Counted from the first letter of the stretch, positions 24,377 through 35,150 are shown. The stretch is DNA of 64,000 bases from Symsagittifera roscoffensis (GCF_963678635.1 NC_087070.1:3105157-3169156); one strand, 5' to 3'. Numbers and translations are program-made. Notes: generated from the sequence alone by a model not told the origin.

Positions 24377-24610
24377 ATGATAATGATTTCCATTACGTAT
24401 TTTTTAATCAATTATTTGTTGATTTTTTCACACCTTTACTCGTATGTTTTCACTGTGGATGATATAGTTATTAATCAAAAACATGAGGAAGTCGCTACTT
24501 CAAAGAGGGAGGCCTATGCTGCTTTGTTCTATGGAGAAGACGAGGGGTTCTTGCTGGGCCTCCGAGTCCTCGGTCAGTCACTCAGGCAACGGGGATCCAC
24601 TCGCGAAATG
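24377..24610 (+). CDS. GT8 glycosyltransferase (PGSIP6/IPUT1-like), exon 1
   Basis: First coding exon, residues 1-78 of the predicted 545-aa protein. ATG at 24377 (a second ATG follows two codons later) opens a hydrophobic N-terminus, about residues 1-25, that fits a signal peptide or signal anchor. The upstream ATG at 24357 is closed at once by TAG. After a short linker comes the conserved start of the GT8 fold: REAYAALFYGEDEGFLLG then LRVLGQSLR, the nucleotide-sugar-binding first strand and helix of this family. The exon ends ...STREM before the donor GTTAGG, in phase 0, and continues at 34079. The enzyme is expected in the Golgi. In plants this subfamily transfers glucuronic acid from UDP-GlcA to inositol phosphorylceramide. 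The assignment of substrate here is by homology only. Confidence 0.85.
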
Positions 24611-25137
24611 GTTAGGTTTCATCCAAGTTTCTTAATATAAAAACTTGAAAGAATTTGATCGATAAGAATTTGACAAATTTTGGTCCAAAAACCCATCCCA
24701 TTCAATCTGCAGTTCATTTTGGTCCATTCAATTCTAATCTGTTACGCCAATCTACTGTAGGACTTGAAAGTTGCTCTACAATGAACATAATCAGTGTGTC
24801 ATCAAATTAAGTGTTGTCGTTTGTTCCGATTTTTTGAAATTGAGGAGGAACTTGTATATTGGGTGTTTTAGTATTTTTTTTATGCTAACTTCTGTTTATA
24901 TGCTATTTATGTTTTATATTATGTGCTAACTTTTTTTTTATTTTTAAAAAGTTTTTGTTTGATATTAGGTGCCATAAATTTTAACCGGATTACGTAGAGT
25001 GATACATCATATCAAAGTTCTTTTAGTTGTAATATGAACGACATTGTAAACTTTCCCGGTATCGAAAAAAAACGGTTTGAAGTTTTTGAGATTTTGTTAA
25101 TTTCTTTCAAGTAAAGCTATCGAGTACGTTCGTTATT

Positions 25138-25665
25138 GTTCCGACTTTGGTACGAAAGTAACGGAATATTTGTGCTCGCGGTGGGTTTTTTTCTTCAGAC
25201 AAATTTCGACTTTTTAACTAGCCATTTTTGACGGAACTTTTTTATATCATTCGAAAGGTATTGTTGTCCTGAGCTCAAACTTGAAAAGATATTTCACCTG
25301 TAATCATTTTTCGTAAAGTAACGGGGGTTTAAAGATTGCCATTTTGGCCAATTTTGGACAATTAACGCGTGATATATTTCGCGCTATTAACGCGCAAGCG
25401 GAGATTTAATCCGTCTTAGAAATCGTTCCAAATTGGTGACAAGAAGCTTATTTGCCATAATTGGTTTGTTACAAGGAGCAAAATCTATCCTTTTGTACTT
25501 TAAATGGCGTGTGGGGGGATGATTTTCATTAAAATTTTCAAATTTTAGAGAAAAAAAATTTTCATTTTGTTTTATTTCATTGAATTTTTTAATGTTAATA
25601 ATGCTCCATAAACCTTAAAAGGCAGTCGGAACATTCAGGGTTTTGCCCTGATACGAGCTATCTTG
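25138..25665 (+). mobile_element. Family A full-length copy
   Basis: Begins GTTCCGACTTTGGTACG after TT. All core blocks are present. Ends with the hairpin CAGGGTTTTGCCCTG and ATACGAGCTATCTTG before T. It is a well-preserved reference copy. Confidence 0.9.
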
Positions 25666-25729
25666 TATGAATTTTAGTAACGAAAAGCAGTTTTGGATAA
25701 ACGTAGATAAACGAAAAGCAGTAGATAAA

Positions 25730-25839
25730 CGAAAAGCAGTTTTGGAAACTTCCTTTAGCGCTCATTGACATTTTTGCTTTTTTAGAAAAAACTTTTAATG
25801 TCAATGAGCGCTAAAGGAAGCTTTCAAAACTGCCTTTCG
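25730..25839. repeat. 110-nt hairpin (43-bp stem, 24-nt loop) in GT8 intron 1
   Basis: The left arm 25730-25772 (CGAAAAGCAG...TTGACATT) pairs with the right arm 25797-25839 (AATGTCAA...CTGCCTTTCG) with only a few mismatches. The stem includes the perfect block TCCTTTAGCGCTCATTGACA. Upstream (25681-25745) CGAAAAGCAG is repeated three times. As intronic RNA this would fold into a pre-miRNA-sized hairpin. It could equally be the remnant of a small foldback transposon. Confidence 0.75.
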
Positions 25840-25859
25840 ATTATCGAAATCAATTTCTC

Positions 25860-26385
25860 GAAAATCCGCCCCCCCCCCCCCCCCGAGAGAAAATCCTACA
25901 TCCGCCCCTGGTTCCGACCATATACATAAAAGACTACAAAAAAGGTCGTCTCTTTTTTTCTTCAAATTAGTGTAGTTTTTGTACCTGGTGCGATAAAAAC
26001 CATACAAACGCTTAAAAAAATTAATTAATTAGGCATAATCGACAACAGTTGTCTGAAAAAGTTAAAATCAAACAAAAATTTTTTAAAAATCAAAAAGTTA
26101 GCACAAAACTTTTGCTTTTTTGGAAAATTTTTAAGTTTTGTGCTAGCTTTTTTTATTTATTTTCAAAAAGTTTCTGTTTGATTTTAATTTTTTCAGACGA
26201 CTTTTGTCGATTATGCCTAATTAATTAATTTTTTTATGCGTTTGTATAGTTTTTATCGCACCAGGTACAAAAACTACAGTAATTTGAAGAAAAAAAGAGA
26301 CAATCTTTTTGTAGTCTTTTATGTATATGGTCGGAACCAGGGGCGGATTTAGGATTTTCTCGAGGGGGTTGATTTTCAAAAAATT
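25860..26385. repeat. Long inverted repeat (about 250-bp arms, 21-bp spacer)
   Basis: The left arm (about 25860-26111) reappears as reverse complement at about 26133-26385. Matching landmarks are GTTCCGACCATATACATAAA against TATGTATATGGTCGGAAC, ATTAATTAATTAGGCATAAT against its complement, and GTTAGCACAAAACTT against AAGTTTTGTGCTAGC. The arms are highly similar with few mismatches, so the structure is recent or maintained. Outermost parts are the CAGGGGCGGAT ends of two family D elements in opposite orientation. The short open frames in both arms are mirror images and not genes. Confidence 0.9.
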
Positions 26386-26960
26386 TCGAAAATATTTTCG
26401 ACTTTTGTTAGGTCGACCAAATTGATTTTCTGAGCTCTGCAAAATCACTATAAAAACCCCATTTTGACCAAATTTTCTGCGCCGCAGGCAAAATTTAAAA
26501 AAAAACAGGCCAAAAAGGCGCTTTTAGGCTATTTTTGGAAAATTGTTGGGCTCTTTTCCAGTTTCCCCCCTTTCAAATTCAATTTCAAAAAGCTTAATTA
26601 ACGTTATCATAATGCAATGAAATTTGGCGTGGTGAACAAATCGACAACTGTGAACAGATTTGTTCTGCATACTTTACAGCGTAACATCACGCTTTTAGCC
26701 GTAATAACACGTAAAACAAACATAAAACTCGGTATTTTGAAAGGGGGGAACTGGAAAAGAGCCAATTGTTGACCAAAGAGTCGCGTTTTTTCGGCGCGAG
26801 CTCCCCCTCAAATTTAGTATATATTGGCGCCAAGAGCGCCTTTAGAAAAATGTTAGGGTCTGTCACCAAAAATGTATATCTCAAAATAGTACAAAGGGGG
26901 GGGGGACCCATTGGGTCGGCAGGGGGTCGAATTTTTGAGTGGTGGGGGGGATATCCTTGT
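26336..26960 (+). mobile_element. hAT-type MITE, family D, interrupted by family E
   Basis: Starts AGGGGCGGATTTAGGATTTT at about 26338 and carries the family blocks CTGCGCCGCAGGCAAA, CGGCGCGAGCTCCCCCTC, TTGGCGCC and GGGTCGGCAGGGGGTCG. A 215-bp family E element splits it at 26549. The right terminus is not recognisable after the G-run near 26950, so no target duplication can be shown. Confidence 0.8.
26549..26763 (+). mobile_element. MITE family E nested inside family D
   Basis: Ends GGCTCTTTTCCAGTTTCCCC and GGGGAACTGGAAAAGAGCC are inverted repeats extending inward to TTTCAAA. The perfect 8-bp target duplication AATTGTTG (26541-26548 and 26764-26771) reconstitutes the AATTGTTGACCAAA block of family D when the insert is removed. 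Confidence 0.92.
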
Positions 26961-27285
26961 TGTTGATTGGAATTTACAGTGCCCAGCGCTAAAAGGATTT
27001 CTTCCTGACTTGTGTCACTGATTCCAGTTTATACTGCATTTTGTAAGTCATGAATAGTTTGCCACTTTAAAACGTTCTTCTTATGGTATCTTATTTCAAC
27101 CTGCGTCCCCCTGAGTTTTAACAGCCGTTTTTTGAGTCCTGGTAGATTGAAGGGTCATACTTGAGAAAGTAGAAGCTGAGCCAGTCTACATTTTTTCGTG
27201 AAGTAGTACTAAGATAGCGTCTAAGCAAAGATCAGCTATTTTATTTGTTCCAGATCAGCTTTATACTTGTTTCAAAGCTTTTTTT

Positions 27286-27816
27286 GTTCCGACTTTCGAA
27301 GAAAGTTCGGCACATTTTTGCTTGGTGTAGTTTTTGTTCCGACTTTCGAAGAAAGTGCGGAATATTCATGCTTGGTGTGGTTTTTTATTCAGTTATTTTT
27401 CGACTTGTTAAGTAAGCGTTTCTGACAGAACTTTTTTACCATTTGAGAGATATTGATTTCCTTAACTCAAATTTAAAAAGATATTTTCGCTGTGATCCTT
27501 TTTTTGTAAAATTACGGGCGTTTATAAATTGCAAGTTTGGCCAATAATGAAAGTGCAATATATTGCGTACTTAACACGCGTGAACCGCGAATTTGGGCGT
27601 TCCAAAATTAAGACCAGAAACTTAATCTTATTATAACAATATGAGACGCTAAACCCACCCTTACTTGTTTTACATAGCGAGTGGGGGATAAAATAAAATT
27701 AAGAAAATTGTTTTCTCAATTATTTGTCAATTATTCAACCAAAAAAAACATTATCAATTGTCCGGTAAGTGCAGTCGGAACAATCAGGGCTGTGCCCTGA
27801 TATACGAGCAGTCTTG
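27286..27816 (+). mobile_element. Family A copy, diverged, with duplicated 5' end
   Basis: The 5' end GTTCCGACTTTCGAAGAAAG occurs twice 50 bp apart (27286 and 27336), then the diverged core and a 3' end with hairpin CAGGGCTGTGCCCTG and GAGCAGTCTTG. A second copy follows after TT. Confidence 0.8.
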
Positions 27817-27818
27817 TT

Positions 27819-28341
27819 GTTCCGACTTTCGATACGAAAGTAACGGAATATTTGTGCTCGGGGTGGGTTTTTTTTTCTTCAGACAAATTTCGACTTTTTA
27901 ACTAGCCATTTTTGACGGAATTTTTTTTTATCATTCAAAAGGTATTGTTGTCCTGAGCTCAAATTTGAAAAGATATTTCACCTGTGATCATTTTTCGTAA
28001 AGTTATGGGGGTTTAAAGATTGCCATTTTGGCCAATTTGGGACAATTAACGCGCGATATATTTCGCGCTATTAACGCGTAAGCGGAGAGTTAATCCGTCG
28101 TAAAATCGTTCCAAATTGGTGGAAAGAAGATTAATTGCCATAATTGATTTGTTACAAGGAGCTAAATCTATCTTTTTGTACTTTAAATGGCGTGTGGGGG
28201 GATGATTTTCATAAAAAATTTCAAATTAAAAAATTTTTGTTTTGTTTTATTACATTTAATTTTTTAATGTTATTACTGCTCCATAAAACCTTAAAAGGCA
28301 GTCGGAACATTCAGGGCTTCGCCCTGATACGAGCAGTCTTG
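27819..28341 (+). mobile_element. Family A full-length copy in head-to-tail tandem
   Basis: Begins GTTCCGACTTTCGATACG only two bases after the previous copy ends. All landmarks are intact, ending CAGGGCTTCGCCCTG and ATACGAGCAGTCTTG. It is close to the family consensus. Confidence 0.92.
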
Positions 28342-29544
28342 TTTGATTTAAAATCAGACTCCGTTCTGTAAAACGTATTTGCGTATAATAGTTTTTGTAG
28401 ACCAAGTGAACAATCTACCCCAATATACAATTTAGGAGGGAGATTGCTCACTTAGCTAAAAAAAAATTTCCAGCCAATCAAATTTAAACATAGTTCCCGC
28501 AGGCGTTTCAACTTGATGTTCACTTGGCCCATTAAGGGGAGAGGTTGTTCAAAAACAAGAACACTGAATTTCCTGAAATTTGATATACAATAACAAATAC
28601 TATTCTAGGTTTACAGGCAGTATAGAAACTGAACATTTTTTGACAAAGACAATAGTTACTATTACTGCACAAAGACACATGATTTAAGAGAACTTAAGCG
28701 TTTTTCATGATAATTTTCCGAACGACACTTGGCTTGAGTCTTTCTATATTTCTATTACTTAATTTTCACCTGGTATTGCTTTCTTAGCGAAGTTACGGAC
28801 AATTTAAAGGCTGCAAAATAGAGTAATAAATGTTTTGTTGTACAAAGAGAGTTTCCACTTATGTAGGTCGTGTGGTTTAAATTTTTTTCTAAAACAATGA
28901 AAAAGTAATCTTCTTTTCCTTGCTCAAATAAATCACAAAAGTAGGCGTTTCTAAGTGTTCAGCTGATTTTTCAATTGATGAACCAAAGTTTTGAACTAAT
29001 TTTTGTGTTGGAGTTTTTAAAAATTGCTTACAATACCAGACTCTATACAATATAGAATTTTTACAAAGATTTTTTTTTTCAGTTATTTTTTGAAAATTTT
29101 GTCGACCTTTTTTTTCTCTTTCAAAACGATGGGGGATTTTGTGAGCTCCCCCAAAACACTAAAAGATCTTACAAGCAAGTGCAACTTGAAACTTGCCAAG
29201 CGACACCTAGATAAGTTTACTTATTTACATCAAAGACTTAGAAATTGCTATCCAATCCGCATCATAAAAGCCATTTTGTATCAATTGCTTGTGCATTTTT
29301 AGTCATTTTATATTTTCTTGGTTTTTGCTCAATTGTGTGCTGAATTCCAAGTTTCTAGGAGGGGTATCGAAAGTTCAAGGAGATTGCTGAACTGTGCCTT
29401 TTTTCTCTTTGGTCCTGTATAGCTTTGGGTTCATTTCTCAACCCAAGTTTTTCTAACAATGTCGCCATCTTAGCTTGAGTGAGTGCGTGCTGCGCGGTGT
29501 AGGTGGAAAAAACCAGGCAAGAACAGAAAATTGACTGTGGCAGG

Positions 29545-29601
29545 GATGAGAGAGGAGAGAGTGTGTATGAGAGAGAGAAGGAGAAAGAAAGAAAGAAAAA
29601 A
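29545..29601 (+). repeat. Purine-rich microsatellite (GA/GAAA)
   Basis: GAGAGAGGAGAGAGTG followed by GAGAGAGAGAAGG and (AAAG)n. The flanks at 29450-29690 are GC-richer than the surroundings but carry no recognisable exon. Confidence 0.7.
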
Positions 29602-29759
29602 TTAAACCGAGCTCTGATAGGGTGGTGAGTGAATTCAACTGGCTTGATTCTTGAGAGCTCGCAATTTGTACTGGAGTGAGGGGGAGGGGGGGGGGGGTCT
29701 AGCTGACTTTATGCTGAACTAATTTTGTCTCTTTACTAATTATTATTTTGCTTTCTCGG

Positions 29760-29935
29760 CTTCCAAACTCAAACATGAATTTTATGATCTAACGAGTGGT
29801 TTTATATGAAGACCAAATATGTTTGCCATGGCCTCAAGTAGTCTGCATGTCAATTTTCATGACAATCGAACCAAGTGAACTGTAACTTCAAATATAAAAA
29901 TTTGCAGGTGGGGGGAAAGGAAGGAAAAAGAGCCG
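29760..29935 (-). mobile_element. Family E-like MITE, diverged
   Basis: Reverse complement of most of the 19840-20045 element: GACCAAATATGTTTGCCATG and TGCAGGTGGGGGGAAAGGAA, ending GAAAAAGAGCC at 29935. The other terminus has decayed, so the left boundary is approximate. Confidence 0.65.
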
Positions 29936-30040
29936 CTTTCTCTGGTGTTGTCTTTTTCAATCTACTTGATTACTTTGATAGCAATAAAAAAAGTTGAACA
30001 AAGAAAATGAATATGCGGTACTTTTAACGATTAAACTCTA

Positions 30041-30461
30041 CAAAGACTGCTCATATCAGGGCGAGGTTCTGATTGTTTTGACTGCTTTTTAAGGTAGATG
30101 GCGTAGTGTTAGTTTTTAGAAATGGTTGACTTTTAACAAAATGAAAAAAAAAGCCTTTTTGATTTTTTTTTGAAAATCGACCCCCCACTAGTTAAATCTC
30201 CTCTTACGCGTTAGCAACATGGAATATATCGCGCGTTAGTTGTCCCAATTTTGCCAAATTGGTATTCTTCAAACCCTCATAATTTTACAAAAAAAAAATC
30301 AGAGGTGAAATATCTTTTAACGTTGATCTCTGGACAACAATACTATTTAAATGATAATGAAAAACTTAGTTTAAAAATGCTAGTTGAAAAATCGAACCTT
30401 GTGTTGAAAAAAAAACTGCCCAGAGCACAAATGATCCGTTTTTTTTTTCGAAAATAGTTGG
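30041..30461 (-). mobile_element. Family A copy, strongly diverged
   Basis: Starts CAAAGACTGCTCATATCAGG, has a recognisable core (TTACGCGTTAGCAAC, ATATATCGCGCGTTAG) and ends near CAGAGCACAAATGATCCG. The 5' hairpin is lost. Confidence 0.75.
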
Positions 30462-31095
30462 AATTAAAATGTCAAATTAGCCAGTCCAGCAAAGATTTGT
30501 TTTCTGTCATGTCTTTCTCTTTGATTTGTTGTCTTTTCTTGCTTAATGTCTTGTCCTTTTGCCTTTTGTTTCTGAATTAATTTATTTGGTAGTAATGTGA
30601 ATGACAAGGAGATGAATCTGATTCAGACAGTGAATTTAATAGGCAGTTATGAGAGACAGTAAAGCAAACAAAGCAGAAGCAAGACATCCAAGTAGAATAC
30701 AATTATGAGCCGCATTTTGAATCACTACTTATTACAGCGAAAATTCTTTTTTTTGTTCAGTTTGAGGGCAAGCAAGGTGTGTACAAATTATTCGCGTACT
30801 GCCTAATTTGTTCAATTACCCGCCAAAACGCCTTCATTCTGTTTGTTTTGCTCGTTATCAAGTTCACTGTTTCCATCGAACCCGTCTCCTTGTCATTCAA
30901 TGACAGTTATTTTGGATTTTTTTTGCAATTTGACTGCTCATTTTTGATAGCTTCAAATCAGTTTTTCTCATTCGAGCGTACTGGCATAAAGAATTTCCCC
31001 TTGAAGTGGAATTTTAACATTAATGCTGCTATCAATTAATTTTTACGCTGCCAAGAACCAGAGAACGTTCATTGGCCAACAAGCATAAAATTTAA

Positions 31096-31641
31096 CAAGA
31101 CTGCTCGTATCAGGGCGAAGCCCTGAATGTTCCGACTGCCTTTTAAGGTTTATTGAGCAGCAGTAATACATTAAAAAAAATTAAATGAAATAAAATAAAA
31201 TGAATTTTTTTTTTCTAAAATATGAAATTTTTTATGAAAATCATCACCCCACACGCCAAATAAAGTACACAAAGATAGTTTCGTTCCTTGTAACAAATCA
31301 ATTATGGCAAATAAGCTTCGTTTAACCAATTTGGAACGATTTATAAGACGGATTAAATCTCGCTTACGCGTTAATAGCGCGAATTATATTGCGCGTTAAT
31401 TGTCCCAAATTGGTCAAAATGACCAAAATGGCAATCTTTAAACCCTCATAACTTTACGAAAAATGATCACAGGTGAAATATCTTTTCAAATTTAAGCTCA
31501 AGACAAGCATACCTTTTGAATGATATATATAATAAAAATTTCGTCAAAAATGGCTTGTTAAAAAGTCGAAACTTGTCTGAAGAAAAAAAAAACCCACCCC
31601 GAGCACAAATATTCCGTTACTTTCGTATCGAAAGTGGGAAC
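31096..31641 (-). mobile_element. Family A full-length copy
   Basis: From CAAGACTGCTCGTATCAGGG (3' end with hairpin CAGGGCGAAGCCCTG) to TTTCGTATCGAAAGTGGGAAC (5' end). Flanked by A on both sides. Confidence 0.9.
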
Positions 31642-33990
31642 AAAAATACGTAAAACTGATTGGCTAAAAAAGGCGAAGTTATGAGGTATTTATTTAAAGT
31701 TGCTAAGAAAACCCTACAAATGCTGGAGAAACAAATTATGGCAACTAGACAACCTGATAACGGAAAAATTAAGTTAAGTGCAGTGACTATCATCATAGTA
31801 TATTCCGCAGCTTAATATCCAATCAGTTTTTTTTGCGATTTGTAAGATGACAGCGGTTTGAGTTCCATACAATTTTGCGTGACTCTCAAAATTGTCCAAA
31901 TTTCATGATATGATTCGAAGCTTCACTCATCATTTTTTCCAAAATTTTTTTATCTTGCAGATAATTTAACCTAAAAATTGTTTTTTGATATAATCAATTT
32001 GGAGTCTTGTGTATTTACTGGTATAGTTAGTTTGAAAAATTCCATTAAAACCCTAGTCTGAAGTAAGTTTTCAATAGCACAATAGTTTTACTGTTGCAAC
32101 TTCTGTATGGTCAAACACTTCCAATTGTCTTCAAAATTGTTGTTTTCACGTGCAGAATGAAACAGTTTCATGCTCAACGGCTGTCTTCGGTAAACTTAAA
32201 AATACTTTGAGGAAAAAAATAAACAGAACCAAGTTTTGTTTATTTTTTCCTCAGTAAATTTCTAACTAAATTTCTTCAAATCGAATGGGTTATCGAATTT
32301 TTTTTCTTAAAAAAATCAGCTTGACAAAGTTAAAAAGTCGTCTGCTTGCTGGCCTACCGTTCTGCTAGGCTGCTACTTACATCTAGTTTGTCTTCTTATA
32401 GCTTGTTTGTTTTCTGAACGCTAAATGCGATGAACCCACTTCAAAAAAAAACTACAAAAAATTGATAAAACTTTCTCGATGTTTACTGCGAAATGTTTTT
32501 CGTTTCTTACAAAGTTTTTTTTGCTCGTCTTGCAAATTAGCTTTTAGGTTTTGTGCATAATTTTTTTTTGCTTTAAAACAACTTGGTTTTTCTGCTGCGA
32601 AGAATATTCTGAGGGAATGGCCCAATTAGCATACCGGTCGCAATGCATACTCAAAATGTTAATCAAAACGTTCAGCTTACCATACTCAAATTGATTTGAG
32701 TTCTTTGTTCCAAAGGAGTGAAAAAATGTAAATAAGCAATTTAACCAAATTGAAATACAGCCTTTGCTGCATTTCAAGCTACACTCAGCCCAACAATTTT
32801 TTTGGATGTCTTGCAAAAAAGATTCATAATATTTCGATGATTCGAATTACTAAAAGGTGAAAAAAACATCGTAAAAACTGCTTGTGAATTACTTCGAAAG
32901 ATTAACATGTCGCAAGAAAATTAAAAAAAAATACTTGAAAAAATATGATTGTAACTAAAAATTGTAAGCTAAGCGGCTGGTATGCTAGGTGACACAGTCT
33001 TTGTCCTGAATAGAAAAGTATTCCGTTAGATAGATTTTGCTTCCAAAATTATCAAGCTCCAAAATTGTTCTTCAACGTTTTCATGTAAATTTTTTGTTTA
33101 TTCTTGTTGTAATTAGGCAAAACTCAATATGCTTTCGGTGATTTTTTGATTTTTTGTTCGATAAATATTACTTTTAAAGTGTTAACTAGCAGTATTTTGA
33201 TTGTTGATTTCCTGTGGCAGGCGTTTTCGGGGGGAGGGGGAATGTTCCCATAATTAGTTTAAGATCAATAATCGAATATTTCTAATGATTCTTATTCTCT
33301 CTAATCATCCATCATTTTTAATTTCCATTGAAACAGAAACACAAGCTTTCTGCCAACATTAGACGTTAAATTTTAGGGTGGAATAATTATTGGGATGTTC
33401 ATGTGTTTATTGAAGCGATAAATTGATTCCCATTTCCGCCCAAGCAGGGATGTTTTCTCTGCTAAAATTGCCATTTTTGCTTATGTTTTCCATGCGCAGA
33501 GCTGAACACTTTTTTAAAGGTTTCCTGTTTAATTCTAAAATTTTGTATCGATTCTTGGAATTAAGTTTCGGTAGGGCATCATTTTCCGTGTATCGGCATG
33601 AGTTGTCTTGAAGTCAAAAACCGTCGAGAAAATACATTCGTGGTCAACTAAGTTTCAACCCCTTTTTTCGAAAATTGACTGCAACGAAAATCTTACTTTA
33701 TATTTCTGGCTCCCCTGCATGGAAAAAAATAGTTTCCAGTGCTTCTAAATCCATTAGTTGATGCTACTCGAGATCTGCTATGATGCGTGCTTGGTTCCTG
33801 AGTTGGGCTTTTCTAAGCCGCAAGCCCAGAAAAACCAAGAAGTTACATGTGTGTCAAGGGAAGCAACAGCGGCTAGCCGCAGTGAGCTGAGAATTTCGGA
33901 TATTTACAATGCTTCGTTGTTGTTTTTTTTTCGTTTCGGGTAAAACAGGGGCTGATCTAGAATCTCGATTCTGATTGGTTGAAACAGTAT

Positions 33991-34041
33991 TTGTCTAAAT
34001 ACTGCTATGTAACCGGTTGTCTAAATACTGCTATGTAACCG
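33991..34041 (+). repeat. 25-bp direct duplication just upstream of GT8 exon 2
   Basis: TTGTCTAAATACTGCTATGT-AACCG occurs twice with a period of 26 bp, within 90 nt of the acceptor of exon 2. Possibly replication slippage. It lies in the region where the branch point would be sought. Confidence 0.85.
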
Positions 34042-34078
34042 CTGAGCTGGAATTGAATGTGGTGTTTTGTTTGTTCAG

Positions 34079-34240
34079 GTCGCCTTGTGTCTGCCAGACG
34101 TGTCGAATGAGGTGAGGTTCCTGTTGGCCAGAGAGGGCTGGACCATCTACCCTGTGAACCCGGACGACATCAACTACGAGGGACCCTACAAGGGACACGT
34201 GGCTAAACTACTAGTACTCACACTCACCCAATACAAAAAG
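34079..34240 (+). CDS. GT8 glycosyltransferase (PGSIP6/IPUT1-like), exon 2
   Basis: Residues 79-132, a phase 0-0 exon of 162 nt between TTGTTCAG and GTAACA. It begins VALCLPDVSNE and continues into the GW-x-I-x-x-V block and then the helix leading to QYKK. Together with exon 3 it completes the Rossmann-like sugar-nucleotide fold: the helix ending in LTLTQYKK immediately precedes the strand carrying the DxD motif. The exon is GC-rich relative to the surrounding intron, which helps delimit it. Confidence 0.92.
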
Positions 34241-34605
34241 GTAACATACCCCCTCCCCCCTCTGAGAAACACGTACCCGCTCCCTTCGTTCTTAACATAG
34301 TGCTTTCTTTTTTCGGAGAAACACTTAACCGTTACGCGAACAAAGGTGCGCCCTATACACACCAAATAGTTATTTATTTCAAATGTTTTCTAGTTGGTAC
34401 CAAAAAAATTGTGCGTTGAACTATTTTGGCGTCGAGAAGCCTAACTTATACTCAAATAAACATGCATGGATACTGAATCGACTTTTCCGACTTGAGAATG
34501 CGTAAGAAGTCATACTGAAAGTCAAACTGAAGTCAAGTCTCGAGTTGCTCGGATGAACAATTTGTGGATGAATAAAATAAGTGAGTGGTGTGTGTTTGTG
34601 TGCAG

Positions 34606-34711
34606 ATAGTGCTGATAGACACAGATGTGATCGGGTACGAGGGGGCAGATGACATCTTCAACTGTGGCAGCTACTGTGCCACCATGCGACACAGCAACAT
34701 ATTCAACTCGG
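34606..34711 (+). CDS. GT8 glycosyltransferase, exon 3 (DxD catalytic motif)
   Basis: Residues 133-167 plus one base, 106 nt (phase 0 in, phase 1 out), between TGTGTGCAG and GTGAAT. It encodes IVLIDTDVIG, in which D137-T-D139 is the metal- and UDP-sugar-binding DxD motif of GT8. This is followed by DDIFNC-x5-C and the conserved stretch MRHSNIFNS, which continues as G-V-M-V in the next exon. The motif order is that of plant PGSIP6/IPUT1 rather than of glycogenin, to which the fold is more distantly related. Confidence 0.93.
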
Positions 34712-34856
34712 GTGAATAATTTGTCAGCTGAGAAATTTTTCGAAGCCTCTCGCGGTATTGTCGAAAATTAAAAAAAAAGGTGGAAAACCCGTTTTTTGGG
34801 AGCAATTTTTGGTTTGAGAAGTTCGGCAAAGCTAGTAATCAAAGCTAGTATATAAT

Positions 34857-35076
34857 CAGGGGCTGATCTAGGATTTTCTCGAGGGGGTGGATTTTTGAAA
34901 AATTTTCGAAAATTTTGAGGATTTTTTAGGTCGACCAAAATGATTTTTCCGAGCTCTCCCAAAGCTTTAAAAAGACCCTGTTTCAGGCCAAAAAAAGTCC
35001 GTCACCAAAAAAATGGATATGCAAAAAAGTTCAAAGGGGTGAACCTTTGGGTCGGCAGGGTGTCGAATCCGCCCTG
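34857..35076 (+). mobile_element. hAT-type MITE, family D, internally deleted, in GT8 intron 3
   Basis: A 220-bp element starting CAGGGGCTGATCTAGGATTT and ending GAATCCGCCCTG, with the perfect 8-bp target duplication TATATAAT (34849-34856 and 35077-35084). The CGCCGCAG and GGCGCC blocks are missing. Confidence 0.92.
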
Positions 35077-35150
35077 TATATAATAGAATAAGGATTCCCA
35101 ATGATTCTCAGATGTAATGTTTCATCTGAATCAATTCAAATTGGTTCCAG

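Larger units (their letters stand above)
24611..34078 (+). other. Intron 1 of the GT8 gene (9.5 kb), filled with mobile elements
   Basis: GT donor at 24611 and TTGTTCAG acceptor at 34077-34078. Within it I place separately: family A copies, a short-stem hairpin, a long inverted repeat, nested D and E MITEs and a purine-rich microsatellite. Stretches 24611-25137, 28342-29450, 29940-30040, 30462-31095 and 31642-33990 show no recognised feature. Confidence 0.7.

Noticed and set aside
29453-29638. Ser/Leu/His-rich minus-strand frame
   Set aside because: It is the translation of a GA microsatellite.
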